This document shows, piece after piece, positions 1-8,736 of a stretch of 64,000 nt of DNA. Under the pieces are notes generated by a model. The model worked only from the letters and a program-made list of their open reading frames with translations. It was not told the origin of the DNA and did no database searches. Position 1 is the first letter of the stretch, and each line of letters starts with the position of its first letter. A program made the translations under genes and the position numbers. The stretch lies in NCBI RefSeq assembly GCF_024707545.1, contig NZ_CP062229.1, positions 6,987,501 to 7,051,500 of the forward strand. Direction: 5' to 3'. Origin of the DNA: Mesorhizobium onobrychidis. GTDB lineage: Bacteria; Pseudomonadota; Alphaproteobacteria; Rhizobiales; Rhizobiaceae.

Positions 1-614
1 CAACCGGATTGCGCGATGCGCTGGCCCGTTGCCGGAGAGGCGCGTGGCCTGTGAGCGCTTACCGAACAAGCGCGGGTGGCGACTGCCGGCGGTCGGCGGG
101 GCCGGAAAACGGCGGCAATGTCGGCGGTCATTTGGGTGTGGAAATGCGCGGCGCCCTCCCTGCCGCCGTTACCCACATCTAGCCAAAGGAATCGAAGTCA
201 GCGCACATTGAAATGGTGGCGGTGCTTTCCGGCCGGCTGGTACCCTGTCGCTGGCCCCACCCTGCCCAGTACGTCAACGCATCAAACTCCCTCCGGTTCG
301 CAATGTTGTCTCTCAGAGTCTGGAAGCGCAGGAATCTCCGACCGCAGCCTTCGCTCAGATCTCGTCATTTGCTCCGGCGGATTGGATCCCATCCTCTTGC
401 TCACGAGTGGCAGCGGAGCACGAACTCGCCGGCCTTGTGTCTTTGATTACAGCCAACCGTAGGAAGGAATTGGGAATCGCCTGCCCTCTGCGGAGCGACT
501 GAACAGTCCGCAGATCATCGACGTCGCGAGATTGATCGCGGCCTCCGGCTCAGCGCTGACCGAGGTTATGCACGTCCGGTACGGCAGGACGGCGGAATCG
601 TGGTCTGCCGAACG
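1..614. other. no recognisable gene
   Basis: Several short open frames occur on the plus strand but none has a recognisable product or a convincing ribosome binding site. A plus-strand frame from about 470 to 634 is open for some 55 codons and reads like the tail of a protein, but I cannot name it. Probably decayed island DNA. Confidence 0.4.
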
Positions 615-1628
615 TCAGCCGTTGCGAAAGGTGTAGCCGTACCCGTTGATCGCCGGCGCGCCGCCGAGATGTGCGTAGAGGACCCTCGATCCCTGTGGAA
701 AGAAGCCCCTCTGGACGAGATCGATCATCCCTTGCATCGATTTGCCCTCGTAAACGGGATCGGTAATCATGCCCTCGAGCCGCGCGCATAGACGGATCGC
801 CTCCTTCGTTTCCTCGGATGGAATGCCATAACCCGGGTACGCGTAGTCCTCGAGCAACACCACGTCATCGTCGACGAGTTCCGTTCCGAGCTCGACGAGC
901 ATCGCCGTATGTTGGGCAATGCTAAGCACCTGCGCCTTTGTCTTTGCGGGGGTGGCAGAGGCATCGACACCGATCACGTTGCGCTGTCGACCGTCCAAGG
1001 CAAACCCGACGATCATGCCGGCATGCGTTGAACCAGTGACAGCGCAAACGACAATGTAGTCGAAGGCAAACCCAAGCTGTTTCTCCTGGGCGCGCACCTC
1101 CTCGGCGAACCCGACATAGCCGAGGCCGCCGTACGGGTGAACAGACGCCCCGGCTGGTATCGCATAAGGTCTGCCGCCCCTTGCCTTGACCTCATAAAGC
1201 GCCTTTTCCCAACTATGGCGGATGCCGATGTCAAAGCCCTCGTCGACCAGGCGCACCTCTGCGCCCATGATGCGGCTCAGAAGAATGTTGCCGACCCGGT
1301 CATAGACAACATCTGCATGTGGGACCCAGCTCTCCTGAACCAGGAGACATTTCATGCCGATCTTGGCGGCGACCGCTGCGACCATCCGAGTGTGGTTGGA
1401 CTGCACGCCGCCGACGGTGACGAGCGTATCGGCATCTGACGCGATCGCATCGGGGATGATGTATTCGAGCTTGCGCAGCTTGTTTCCGCCAAACGCGAGA
1501 CCGGAGTTGCAGTCCTCGCGTTTGGCGTAGATTTCTACCTTGTCGCCCAGATGCTGGCCGAGGCGGCCGAGCCTCTCGATGGGCGTGGGCCCAAAGGTGA
1601 GCGGATAGCGTTCGAATTTTTCCAGCAT
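615..1628 (-). CDS. acdS: 1-aminocyclopropane-1-carboxylate deaminase
   Basis: PLP-dependent cytosolic enzyme that cleaves ACC, the plant ethylene precursor, to 2-oxobutyrate and ammonia, lowering ethylene during nodulation. The 337-residue product has the usual family length, starts [20 protein letters not shown], and carries the PLP-lysine region ([10 protein letters not shown] near residue 50), the following [10 protein letters not shown] segment, and the C-terminal [13 protein letters not shown] region. It reads through without interruption. In Mesorhizobium loti, acdS lies in the symbiosis island and is under NifA2 control. I looked upstream (1629-1909) for a TGT-N10-ACA site and a good -24/-12 promoter and found neither, so its control here is unclear. 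The 3' end faces undefined sequence. D-cysteine desulfhydrase is a relative, but the overall match favours AcdS. Confidence 0.93.
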   Translation of the reverse strand: MLEKFERYPLTFGPTPIERLGRLGQHLGDKVEIYAKREDCNSGLAFGGNKLRKLEYIIPDAIASDADTLVTVGGVQSNHTRMVAAVAAKIGMKCLLVQESWVPHADVVYDRVGNILLSRIMGAEVRLVDEGFDIGIRHSWEKALYEVKARGGRPYAIPAGASVHPYGGLGYVGFAEEVRAQEKQLGFAFDYIVVCAVTGSTHAGMIVGFALDGRQRNVIGVDASATPAKTKAQVLSIAQHTAMLVELGTELVDDDVVLLEDYAYPGYGIPSEETKEAIRLCARLEGMITDPVYEGKSMQGMIDLVQRGFFPQGSRVLYAHLGGAPAINGYGYTFRNG

Positions 1629-1909
1629 GCTTTCTCCAGCAAGAGGTGATTGGGCTGCACCAGCTACGAACCGGTGAGCCCAAGGGCTTATTGACTTGAA
1701 GCCAGCCCCATTTCGAGACGAGTGCAGAACAGGTTCATCGTTGTTCCAGCGCCGAGTTCGTCATTGCGACGAAGCAGCCCCGCATCCGGCGTGCTGCGAT
1801 GACTTATGTGCCCAGTCGACCAACACCTGCATCCCCTGGCGTAAGAACAAACCGAATGCGGTCGCGGCCGACTAACAAACACAGTTTCCCTATACGGTCA
1901 GCTCAGTGA

Positions 1910-2302
1910 TCAGAGCGATCCAAAGTGATGTCGACTGAGCACTGCTCTGGCGACCGCGCCCCAAAGCAACAGCGCTATGCTGGGCAGCTGGGACACAGCT
2001 GAAATTTGATTCCGCAGCTGATCAGAGTCAGGCGACTGATATCGAGCTTCCTTGAAACCATCGACATGATGGCCCCTGTGGCGAGCTGTGCAAGCGCGGC
2101 TAGACCGCCAGATAGAAAAGAGCACGCTGCCGAAATAGCCGACCTGAAGCAGCAGCGAACATGCCAGCGTCGTGACGACTGCCAGTCGGATCGAATCCGC
2201 AGCGAAGTAAACAATCAACGCATTGCTGCACAGGACCAGCCCCAGGAGCCGACAAAAGGATATGAAGTGCAACGCGTTCTCCTGGTTTGTCCGCCAGATC
2301 AT
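1910..2302 (-). CDS. ExoX-like exopolysaccharide production repressor family protein
   Basis: Small inner-membrane protein resembling the ExoX/Psi family, which lowers exopolysaccharide synthesis when overproduced. Of the 130 residues, the N-terminal 60 contain two hydrophobic segments (about residues 12-33 and 38-62) ending in VGYFGSVLFSIWRSSR, which is the recognisable ExoX-like part. The C-terminal half is longer than in typical members (about 95-100 residues) and may be extra or drifted sequence. The start overlaps the fdxB stop as ATGA, implying translational coupling and membership of the redoxin-DUF269-DUF683-fdxB operon. Placing exopolysaccharide control behind nif-type genes would fit switching off surface polysaccharide in bacteroids; that is inference. 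Confidence 0.62.
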   Translation of the reverse strand: MIWRTNQENALHFISFCRLLGLVLCSNALIVYFAADSIRLAVVTTLACSLLLQVGYFGSVLFSIWRSSRACTARHRGHHVDGFKEARYQSPDSDQLRNQISAVSQLPSIALLLWGAVARAVLSRHHFGSL

Positions 2303-2616
2303 GCTGCGAGCTCGTCGGCCGCGACATGCGTCTGGCAGTTCTTTGGGCAGACTCGGCCGCAGGCTCCGCAGCCGATGCAGCGGCCGGCATCATCGACAAC
2401 CATGATCATGCGATTGAGCTCGCCGTCGAAATCGTCGTCATCGTCATCGCAGGGGCCGAGGATTTCACCCGCGTCATCGACGCCGTGAAGATGCATGACA
2501 TCGCGCGAGCAGACTTTGAAACAACGGCCGCAGCCGATGCAGATCTTGCGGTCGATGAAGGTCAGGTACGACGGCATCCAAATGGAGCCGTCACAAGTGG
2601 TGAACGTGCGCCTCAT
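2299..2616 (-). CDS. fdxB: nif-specific ferredoxin III (2[4Fe-4S])
   Basis: Electron carrier of the FdxB family, found beside nifX/DUF269/DUF683 in many diazotrophs. The 105-residue product has two cluster motifs, CIGCGRCFKVC near residue 37 and CIGCGACGRVCPKNC near residue 83, separated by an acidic loop with six consecutive aspartates. I place the start at the ATG overlapping the DUF683 stop (ATGA), giving MRRTFTTCDG; a longer upstream frame exists but lies inside the previous gene. Cytoplasmic; likely donates electrons for nitrogenase or cofactor assembly. A degenerate second fdxB lies near nifQ (about 32985-33105). Confidence 0.9.
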   Translation of the reverse strand: MRRTFTTCDGSIWMPSYLTFIDRKICIGCGRCFKVCSRDVMHLHGVDDAGEILGPCDDDDDDFDGELNRMIMVVDDAGRCIGCGACGRVCPKNCQTHVAADELAA

Positions 2617-2813
2617 CGTACATTCTTCATTGTCGAGAGCTCTCGCTTGGCAGCATCCAACTCGGCATAAAGGGCGTGGGTTTTCTCGGCAACTTCTTGT
2701 ATCTCGGTCCACTTGACCGGAAGATCCTCGACAAGTTCATGCAATGCCATCTTGGCAATAGCTGAACGCAACTGAAGCTTTCGGACTTTCTTCCTCATCT
2801 CTAGGTCTGACAT
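2613..2813 (-). CDS. DUF683 / CCE_0567-type nif-associated small protein
   Basis: A 66-residue helical protein of the family usually encoded between DUF269 and fdxB in nif clusters; the cyanobacterial relative CCE_0567 was studied as a small metal-binding protein, and its role in nitrogen fixation is not settled. The start MSDLEMRKKV is chosen because AAGGAT lies just upstream; an earlier in-frame ATG at 2831 would add six residues. The sequence is rich in K, E and L with heptad-like spacing, consistent with a helical hairpin. It overlaps the end of the upstream DUF269 copy by 13 bp and the start of fdxB by 4 bp, so the three are one translation-coupled unit. Confidence 0.82.
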   Translation of the reverse strand: MSDLEMRKKVRKLQLRSAIAKMALHELVEDLPVKWTEIQEVAEKTHALYAELDAAKRELSTMKNVR

Positions 2814-3289
2814 AGATCCTTCCTCGAACAATGCTTTTCTTTACGCGCGCTATCTCTGGCTAGGCTTCGAGTAGCTGCAGTTGCATCGTCGACCAGTTTC
2901 GTACCGGCCTCAGCGAGTTTGCGGAAGGTCTCGAAGCCGAACCGGTGGACGTCTCGACAAACCGACCAACCTCCCGAAGCCCCCACGGGTTTCATTCCAA
3001 TTATTGTCGACGTCGACACGCCGGAGCGCTCCTCGATCGCAAGCGCCACGGCGGTGTAAAACATGTCGAGCCTCCACAGCGCGTCCGGATCGTGATCGCC
3101 GATGACCGGGGTCGCATGTCGCTGTTCCTTGGTGATGATGAATTCGGCCAGCAGCTCGGCGTCCGAATTGCCTTCCCATAACCCGAAGGAATCCTGAGTA
3201 CGGATCAGCCGCAGGAGGCATTTGACGAACGGGCGAGCAAGGGCCTCGTCGTCCTTGTTGACAGCAGGGCCAACCGGTGCATGAGGCAT
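2801..3289 (-). CDS. NifX-associated DUF269 protein, second and shortened copy
   Basis: DUF269 proteins sit after nifX and are thought to help FeMo-cofactor maturation. This 162-residue product starts MPHAPVGPAV after a GAGG ribosome binding site. It clearly parallels the intact DUF269 gene at 14215-14694: the segments [20 protein letters not shown] and [20 protein letters not shown] have close counterparts. It lacks about ten residues in the centre and has a different C-terminus that runs into the DUF683 gene. Nucleotide identity looks only moderate, so this is an old paralogue, not a recent duplication. The frame is open, so it may still be made, but the internal loss could have destroyed function. 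Confidence 0.7.
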   Translation of the reverse strand: MPHAPVGPAVNKDDEALARPFVKCLLRLIRTQDSFGLWEGNSDAELLAEFIITKEQRHATPVIGDHDPDALWRLDMFYTAVALAIEERSGVSTSTIIGMKPVGASGGWSVCRDVHRFGFETFRKLAEAGTKLVDDATAATRSLARDSARKEKHCSRKDLCQT

Positions 3290-3400
3290 TTCGTTTTTCC
3301 TCAATTTCGGTCTCGTCTTCAGAGGACGATTTCTCTTTCCTGCGATGCCTACTTTGGGCGCACTTGCGTGGCCGACGAATGGCTTGGGCGGGCCGGTCGC
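3290..3400 (-). pseudogene. remnant of a nifX 3' end
   Basis: Directly upstream of the second DUF269 copy, the minus strand reads ...RKCAQSRHRRKEKSSSEDE, matching the C-terminus of the intact NifX (14715-15158), which ends RKVLAEAGVAEKKRSFEDE. Nucleotides agree in blocks (for example AGGA, GCCT and TTGCG stretches in the same order). The stop codon is lost and the rest of nifX is absent. It shows that the block 2613-3400 descends from a nifX-DUF269-DUF683-fdxB arrangement. Confidence 0.6.
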
Positions 3401-3635
3401 AATAGTATCCCGTGGCCGACCTCGACATTGCCACGCGTGCGAGACCTTCCACCGCGGCACGAATTCACGGCGAACATCACCTGCGCCGCGATCCGACCGG
3501 ACGTCAACGCAATTGAAATCCAACCTGCCGCAAGCCGCCCGCCCTTGCTGCACGACATAGTTGCTACGAAACGGGCCACGACTGGGCGGATCGGCCAGTG
3601 TTCAATTCCAATTGTCATCCCCTGCGCGACCTTGC

Positions 3636-4793
3636 TCAGGAAGTGACTGCGTTTTGAGTTTCGGATGCCTTGTTTTGCGGAGCCACACAAAGATCCGCGT
3701 GACAGGCAGGCTCACCCGTGTAGTTGGCCAGTGCTTGGAGCAATGGGGTAAGGTAGTGCTGTTTGGCGCGGTCCGATATTGGCCCCAGATGGTCCAGCGA
3801 TTTGATTGCCACCTCGATCAACTCGATCGCGCGATCTTTGTTGCCGCTCTCGTAATAATACTGGGCAACCGGGAGGTACAGGCGGTATTTAAACGGGCCA
3901 TCGCCTTGTGGGGGATTTAGTGTCAGTATCTGTTCCGAGAGCTTGTTGCCCATCGCAAAGCGCTCAGCGCGCGGAAGATGGGAATTGTCCATCGAGGGAT
4001 CGAAGAGTTGGTTCAGGGCCAAGGCCATCCAAGACACGGCCTCGGACGTTTTGTCGATCGCGTCCTCGACTAATTTTCGCATGAGCGGCATGCCGGTCTG
4101 CATGTCGCGCAGCTTGTGAAGCAGTAAATCCGCATGAGTCAGCCGGAAATCGTAAGAGTCTGGCATCAAGGCGAGGCCTTCTTCGATGGCCAAGAGTGCC
4201 GCCGTCCAATCCTCGGCCTGCATCGCCGGCCGAAGTTTGGCGTATATTGACCGTTCGCGCGCTCTACTTTGGTTATTTGCGATTCGCTTTGCATCGGCGG
4301 CTTTCGCTTCATAGCTGCTGCGCCAGCTGCCGTTGAGGACTTTCGGCAAAACGTCATCGAGATGCGCCGGGTGGCCGATAAAAGCGATGTGGCCGTCGCG
4401 GTCGACCACGAACGAGGCGGGAATCCCGAGTGAAGAACTGGGTTCCATCCACAGTCGCTTCATTTCACCTGTGTGATCGAACGCGATTCGATAATTCAGA
4501 TTCGAGAACTTCTCGGTCAGCCAGGTATCCAACCTGGTCCGCGCCTCGTCTGCGGTTGGGCCCTGTTCGAAAGCGGCAACTCCGACGACCTCAAATCCGC
4601 TGTCTTCATATTTCTCTTGCAGTTCAATTAAATGGGGCATGCCCGTTACACATGGTCCGCACCAAGTCGCCCAGAATTCAACGAGGTAAACCTTGCCGGT
4701 TTGAAAGTTCGTGAGGGGCTCGCCACGCAGCCAGTTCTCCACTTTGATCGGAGGAGCCGGGGACCCCATACGCAGTTCCATGTTCGTATCCAA
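3636..4793 (-). CDS. thioredoxin-fold (TlpA/ResA-like) redoxin with C-terminal helical repeats
   Basis: Thiol-disulfide oxidoreductase-like protein. The N-terminal 150 residues form a thioredoxin fold with the active site WCGPC (in VEFWATWCGPCVTGMPHL) and the cis-proline region SLGIPASFVVDRDG; the remaining 230 residues look like TPR-type helical repeats, suggesting protein binding. No clear signal peptide or membrane segment is seen, so it is probably cytoplasmic, unlike TlpA. The best start is the TTG at 4793, six bases after AAGGTGAG; an ATG at 4781 (MELRMGSPAP) is the alternative. It is the first gene after a consensus -24/-12 promoter with a NifA site and leads into DUF269-DUF683-fdxB-exoX-like genes, so it should be expressed with nitrogenase. 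Substrate unknown. Confidence 0.8.
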   Translation of the reverse strand: MDTNMELRMGSPAPPIKVENWLRGEPLTNFQTGKVYLVEFWATWCGPCVTGMPHLIELQEKYEDSGFEVVGVAAFEQGPTADEARTRLDTWLTEKFSNLNYRIAFDHTGEMKRLWMEPSSSLGIPASFVVDRDGHIAFIGHPAHLDDVLPKVLNGSWRSSYEAKAADAKRIANNQSRARERSIYAKLRPAMQAEDWTAALLAIEEGLALMPDSYDFRLTHADLLLHKLRDMQTGMPLMRKLVEDAIDKTSEAVSWMALALNQLFDPSMDNSHLPRAERFAMGNKLSEQILTLNPPQGDGPFKYRLYLPVAQYYYESGNKDRAIELIEVAIKSLDHLGPISDRAKQHYLTPLLQALANYTGEPACHADLCVAPQNKASETQNAVTS

Positions 4794-4928
4794 AGTTATC
4801 TCACCTTTTCGTCGCTTTTGTCGCGAGTTGGTTTCTCTGTCAGAGTCGGAACACACGAGGCACGAGGCCATCGCTCCTCTTGCGCGTCGCTGCGATCGGC
4901 CCTCTCACAGTGTTGCCTCCCATCAAGC

Positions 4929-4945
4929 TGCAACGGACGTGCCAA
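4929..4945 (-). promoter_or_regulatory. sigma54 -24/-12 promoter of the redoxin-fdxB operon
   Basis: On the minus strand the sequence is TTGGCACGTCCGTTGCA, a full match to TGGCACG-N4-TTGCA with GG and GC exactly 10 bp apart. It lies about 135 bp before the redoxin start. Confidence 0.88.
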
Positions 4946-5012
4946 TTCCCTCAGTTCCGGTAAGCGGCGGGGAATGCTTTGAAAATTCTCCACGAGCCCA
5001 AATACGGCCGAT

Positions 5013-5028
5013 TGTCGTGAACCCGACA
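5013..5028. promoter_or_regulatory. NifA upstream activator site (redoxin operon)
   Basis: TGTCGTGAACCCGACA matches TGT-N10-ACA exactly. It is about 70 bp upstream of the -24 element at 4929-4945, a normal distance for NifA activation through a DNA loop. Confidence 0.85.
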
Positions 5029-5269
5029 TGTCTTCTGCCGCTGTCGGGTTTCGAGCCAGCCGCCATAAGAAGGTACGATTGGGTCGGATAGGCATTCTGC
5101 CAGCAAATGAGGTCCGCTGTATTTCTCGCGATGGATGACAGGCGTTGTCGGGTGATCGGGCACTATGCAAGGCGCGCCACGCGGACCAGCGCCTCGAACC
5201 GCACCGGTAAAGACGGCCAGGGTAACAGGACGGATATCGCAAGTTCCCTTGAAATGTCTCGTCCCCCTG

Positions 5270-5500
5270 CGGCGGAGCGCGTCCAGCGTGAACGCTCACC
5301 TTCCGGGCCTGGCAGCGCCGAATGGGTACGCACGACGTCAACCTGCCTCTGGGCCCAGAGCCCCCTTGCCCCAGCCGCATGGCCGCGGCTGGTCGAGAAT
5401 TTCTGGTCGTCGAGCTGGTAGAACTCTTTCACATGATGGCGAATGCGCGGCGTCCAGTGGGACAACACCTGGGCATAAAGAGCGTTAATTCCCGGGCCGA
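5270..5500 (-). pseudogene. fragment of a methionyl-tRNA synthetase-like gene
   Basis: The minus strand encodes a stretch containing FYQLDDQKFSTSRGHA followed by VDVVRTHSALPGPEGERSRW. This resembles the class I synthetase KMSKS-loop region (FYQLDGxKFSTSRNHA) and the helix after it in MetRS-type proteins. Neither the N-terminal nucleotide-binding half nor the C-terminus is present, so it is a remnant. It may derive from a MetRS-like enzyme of secondary metabolism; this cannot be told from the fragment. Confidence 0.5.
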
Positions 5501-5683
5501 CGGTGGTGGAGCATAGCGCCCGGTCGGAGCTATTTGCCTGAGGGGCGGAGATCCTCTTGCGCACGAACGAGACGTCCTCCCAATCGGCAAGCGGTCCCGT
5601 TCGGCGCTATCCGATGTCCGACAACGTCGGATACATAACGTAGCTGAGCAAGATCTATCGCTTTACCTCGAACGATTTCTCAT

Positions 5684-5701
5684 TTGGCATGGCGCATGCG
5701 C
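5684..5701 (+). promoter_or_regulatory. candidate sigma54 promoter upstream of adc
   Basis: TTGGCATGGCGCATGCGC has GG and GC 10 bp apart and resembles the nifB promoter. The acetoacetate decarboxylase gene starts about 320 bp downstream. No exact TGT-N10-ACA site is seen upstream, only an imperfect palindrome around 5613-5635, so NifA control is uncertain. Confidence 0.5.
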
Positions 5702-6022
5702 GTTGATCCGCAAACCCCGTCATGAGGAGAAATCGGAGCTGGCGCCACTCCACTTCCTCCTACCACGAGGGCAGACGGGAAGCAGCGCCTTCAAAAGAGG
5801 AACAAAATCACTTTACCTCGAATCTTGCCTCCAGAGCCATGGAACCGCGTCCGCGACCATCGCCAATGAGTGCGCCCCAAGGCAATTGCCCAGCGCAAAA
5901 TGGTCTACGCGCGATCACGCCATGCATCCCTTACGAGGCTAACGAAGGCACCTCGGAGAGCCTCGCCGCCATCATGCAGACCGATCTAAGCCCACTTGAT
6001 CCAGCACAAAGGCATTTCAAAC

Positions 6023-6817
6023 ATGCACCAAGATACCGTCCGTGGGAGTGCTTTCGCCATGCCCCTGACCAGCCCGGCCTACCCGGCCGGCCCATATCGC
6101 TTCCGCAACCGGGAGTATCTGATCATCACATATCGCACCGATCCGCAGAAACTGCGCGACCTTGTGCCGGAGCCGCTTCAGGTGTGCGAGCCTCTGGTCA
6201 AATTCGAGTTCATTCGCATGCCGGACTCGACGGGCTTCGGCGACTACACGGAAGGCGGACAGGTCATCCCTGTCTCCTTCTGTGGCCGCAGGGGGAGCTA
6301 CACCCACTGCATGTTTCTCGACGACCATCCGCCGATAGCGGGCGGACGCGAGCTTTGGGGCTTTCCCAAGAAGCTCGCTAGCCCGACGCTCCGAACGGAG
6401 ACGGATACCCTTGTTGGCACGCTGGACTACGGGCCGGTCCGCGTCGCGACGGGTACCATGGGCTACAAGCACCGAGCCGCGGATCTTGCGAGCGTGAAGG
6501 CCTCGCTCGCTGAACCGAACTTCCTCCTCAAAATCATCCCGCATGTCGACGGCACGCCGCGCATCTGTGAGCTCGTGGAATATCATCTGGAGGACGTCCA
6601 TCTGAGGGGCGCCTGGACCGGACCGGCAGCCCTGAACCTCTGGTCGCATGCGCTTGCCCCCGTCGCCGAACTGCCGGTGCTGGAAGTAGTCTCGGCCGTA
6701 CACCTCGTCGCAGATCTCACGCTCGCGCTCGGGAAGGTCGTCCACGACTATCTCGCGGAAGCCGAGCCTCGCCATCGGAAAGGAAGAAACATGAACTTTA
6801 CAATGATATCTCATTGA
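6023..6817 (+). CDS. adc: acetoacetate decarboxylase family protein
   Basis: Decarboxylates acetoacetate to acetone and CO2, or a related beta-keto acid. The 264-residue product has the usual family length plus a short C-terminal tail after [12 protein letters not shown]. Family features are [20 protein letters not shown] (near residue 95) and PKKLASPTL, which holds the Schiff-base lysine. I start at ATG 6023 ([10 protein letters not shown]) rather than the longer frame from 5996. It stands alone on the plus strand, followed by remains of a 3-hydroxybutyrate dehydrogenase-like gene, suggesting an original pair that linked polyhydroxybutyrate or ketone-body turnover to the symbiosis. A candidate sigma54 promoter lies about 320 bp upstream. 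Confidence 0.88.
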   Translation: MHQDTVRGSAFAMPLTSPAYPAGPYRFRNREYLIITYRTDPQKLRDLVPEPLQVCEPLVKFEFIRMPDSTGFGDYTEGGQVIPVSFCGRRGSYTHCMFLDDHPPIAGGRELWGFPKKLASPTLRTETDTLVGTLDYGPVRVATGTMGYKHRAADLASVKASLAEPNFLLKIIPHVDGTPRICELVEYHLEDVHLRGAWTGPAALNLWSHALAPVAELPVLEVVSAVHLVADLTLALGKVVHDYLAEAEPRHRKGRNMNFTMISH

Positions 6818-6849
6818 ACCAGCGCGACGGGGAGCCGGTGGCCGGCTTC

Positions 6850-7165
6850 TTGACAAGTTGGCGCTGATCACCGAAGCCGCGAGCGGGGTCGGCAAGGATA
6901 GCGCGGTTCGCCGGCGAGGGAGCAAGAGTGGTCCGCGCATCTTGATCACAGCGAAGTCCAACAACGGCGTCCGGGATCGATCGATTGACAAAAGATGGTT
7001 GCCGGAGTGAGGGGCAGTTGGAAAGCGGCTGATGCAGACGATCGAAACCTTCGGGCGCCTCGATGTCCTGGTCAGCAACGCCGGCGTCCAGAACGTAGCG
7101 CCGTATGTCGAGTTCTGCCACCAGGCACTTCCCGCCCGTGATAGGCTGCATGTCACGGTGTCGGC
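6850..7165 (+). pseudogene. degraded short-chain dehydrogenase (3-hydroxybutyrate dehydrogenase-like)
   Basis: Two pieces of an SDR can be read: LDKLALITEAASGVGKD near 6855-6910, corresponding to the Rossmann TGxxxGIG motif, and GRLDVLVSNAGVQNVAPY near 7050-7105, corresponding to the NNAG motif with the following VAP typical of hydroxybutyrate dehydrogenases. The pieces are separated by frameshifts, and the catalytic Tyr-Lys part is missing. It follows adc. Confidence 0.62.
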
Positions 7166-7339
7166 GAACTCAATGCCACCAAAATCAGTGTAAGGCTTGC
7201 CTAGAGGCAGACGCTCGCCCCTGTCGCCGATATCGCGTAAAGACTCGGCCGGCAGGGGAGGTGGATTACGACCTACCTTGGACTTTGCTGCTGGTTTTTA
7301 CCGCGTCGTCAGACGAAGCGAGTCGAAATGTTGCGCCGC

Positions 7340-7660
7340 GGTGCTGATGAATGAAATTCCCGGCGGCTCGAACTTTACCTCGCCTTTACGAGGAGGTTGC
7401 ACGAAAAGCGCGGCCTTGCCCACTCGTCATCACAAGAGCGACACGGGCCGACATGGCGGCCGAAACGCTCACCTCATGCGCAACCTGGTTAAGAAGCTGG
7501 CGCAAACGGGGCCGAGCGAGGCGGAACTCGAGGGGACGAGGATGAAACGCCCAAATCCTCAAAGAGACGGCCCGCGTCGAGAAAACCCGTGCCTGGCCGA
7601 GATCGGGCAAGGGCCGGTAGCCAAGGCTACCCAGCCTAGCGAAGCCCGTGATCACGTTTT
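7340..7660 (+). pseudogene. degraded M16-family (zinc) peptidase fragment
   Basis: In one frame MNEIPGGSNFTS and in the next RLYEEVARKARP together recall the M16 signature NxxLGGGxFTSRLYEEVREKRG; later VKKLAQTGPSEAELEGTR recalls the L..eGPTeaELe..k helix. Frames change within the signature, so it is broken. No HXXEH metal site is present because the N-terminal half is missing. Confidence 0.45.
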
Positions 7661-7816
7661 AGGCACCCAATAACGATAATGGAAAAATCTGCGCGAAACG
7701 GTCGCACCGGTATTGACATTAATTGACACACCCCGCGAACACTTGCATAAGCCACATAGCGGTAGTGACTAGGTGCATGCCGCACCCAATTTTTCCCTAG
7801 GGGCGAGGTCTGATCT

Positions 7817-8413
7817 ATGGCGGCACTGGCGAAATTCAGACCAGTTGATTCCGGCCAACACGACAAGGACGAACTCCGCGAGATTGTCCGTGAGCGCTCT
7901 TTTCGATTCGGACGCTACACGCTCTCGTCGGGCATAGAGAGCGACATCTATTTCAACATGAAGCCTACCATGATGGTGGCGCGAGGCGCGCAGCTTGCCG
8001 CTCTTGAGTTCCTAAAAATAGCTGAGCAAGTGAAAGCAGAGTACGTCGGCGGCCTTGAAATGGGAGCGGTCCCCGTAATCGGATCGATGGCGGCTGTCAG
8101 CTCGGTGATGAACAAACCCATAAACACGATCTTCGTTCGCAAGGCTCCAAAGTCCCATGGCACAATGGACGTGATTGAAGGTCTTGGGCCTAAAGAAGAT
8201 CTCGAGGGAAAAGTGGTCCTGATCGTTGACGACGTTGCCACAAGCGGCAAGTCGATATTGAAGGCGATTGAAGAGGTTCGCCGCGTCGGCGGCATTGTGC
8301 GTGACGCTGCTTGCCTCGTGGACCGTGACGAGGGAGCTACGGCGCTGCTAGCCCAACATGGGGTCACGCTGCATTCCGTGCTGCATGCGAGCGAATTTGT
8401 GGAACGCCACTGA
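7817..8413 (+). CDS. pyrE: orotate phosphoribosyltransferase-like protein
   Basis: Transfers phosphoribose from PRPP to orotate to give OMP in pyrimidine synthesis. The 198-residue product contains the PRPP-binding motif [15 protein letters not shown] (about residues 134-148), the orotate-loop region [17 protein letters not shown] (35-51) and the lysine-bearing RKAPKSHGT loop (109-117). The length is normal. In an island this is probably a second copy beside a chromosomal pyrE, or a PRPP-dependent enzyme of a related pathway; the sequence alone cannot separate these. It stands alone with the ribosome binding site GCGAGG. Two TTGACA boxes lie about 80-100 bp upstream (near 7714 and 7727); the second is followed 17 bp later by CATAAG, so an ordinary sigma70-type promoter is likely. 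Confidence 0.85.
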   Translation: MAALAKFRPVDSGQHDKDELREIVRERSFRFGRYTLSSGIESDIYFNMKPTMMVARGAQLAALEFLKIAEQVKAEYVGGLEMGAVPVIGSMAAVSSVMNKPINTIFVRKAPKSHGTMDVIEGLGPKEDLEGKVVLIVDDVATSGKSILKAIEEVRRVGGIVRDAACLVDRDEGATALLAQHGVTLHSVLHASEFVERH

Positions 8414-8541
8414 CAATCTCATACAACGTCTTTCCGGCGACCTAGCCTTAGAGAACATTTCCGCCGCTTTGCAGCGAGTGCAGGCGCCTCGCGAGTAAGA
8501 GCGATTGCCCTTGCCCATCCTCCCTGCTTTTGGTGCAACAT

Positions 8542-8736
8542 ATGCTCGCTGCCGTTCACCAACGGCTTGACGCTATTGGCTACCTTTCTGAGCAAGGCGC
8601 CATAAGGCTGAAGGCCTTTACCGATTATCTGGCGGCAGTCGTTCAAATAGCTTCAGAGAGCGGCGACGCGGCACCATGGGTTGATCTAGCCAGCCGGTTT
8701 AGCGCTCTTTTCGGTACCGACGAGGTTGCCCATTAA
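8542..8736 (+). CDS. small hypothetical protein
   Basis: A 64-codon frame starting MLAAVHQRLDAIGYLSEQGA with balanced, protein-like composition and no membrane segment. I do not recognise it and see no strong ribosome binding site. It could be a real small gene after pyrE or the surviving end of a larger one. An ATG 12 bp earlier is also possible. Confidence 0.25.
   Translation: MLAAVHQRLDAIGYLSEQGAIRLKAFTDYLAAVVQIASESGDAAPWVDLASRFSALFGTDEVAH

Noticed and set aside
1720..1800. Two loose GG-N10-GC spacings upstream of acdS
   Set aside because: Neither has TGGCAC or TTGC, and there is no TGT-N10-ACA site.
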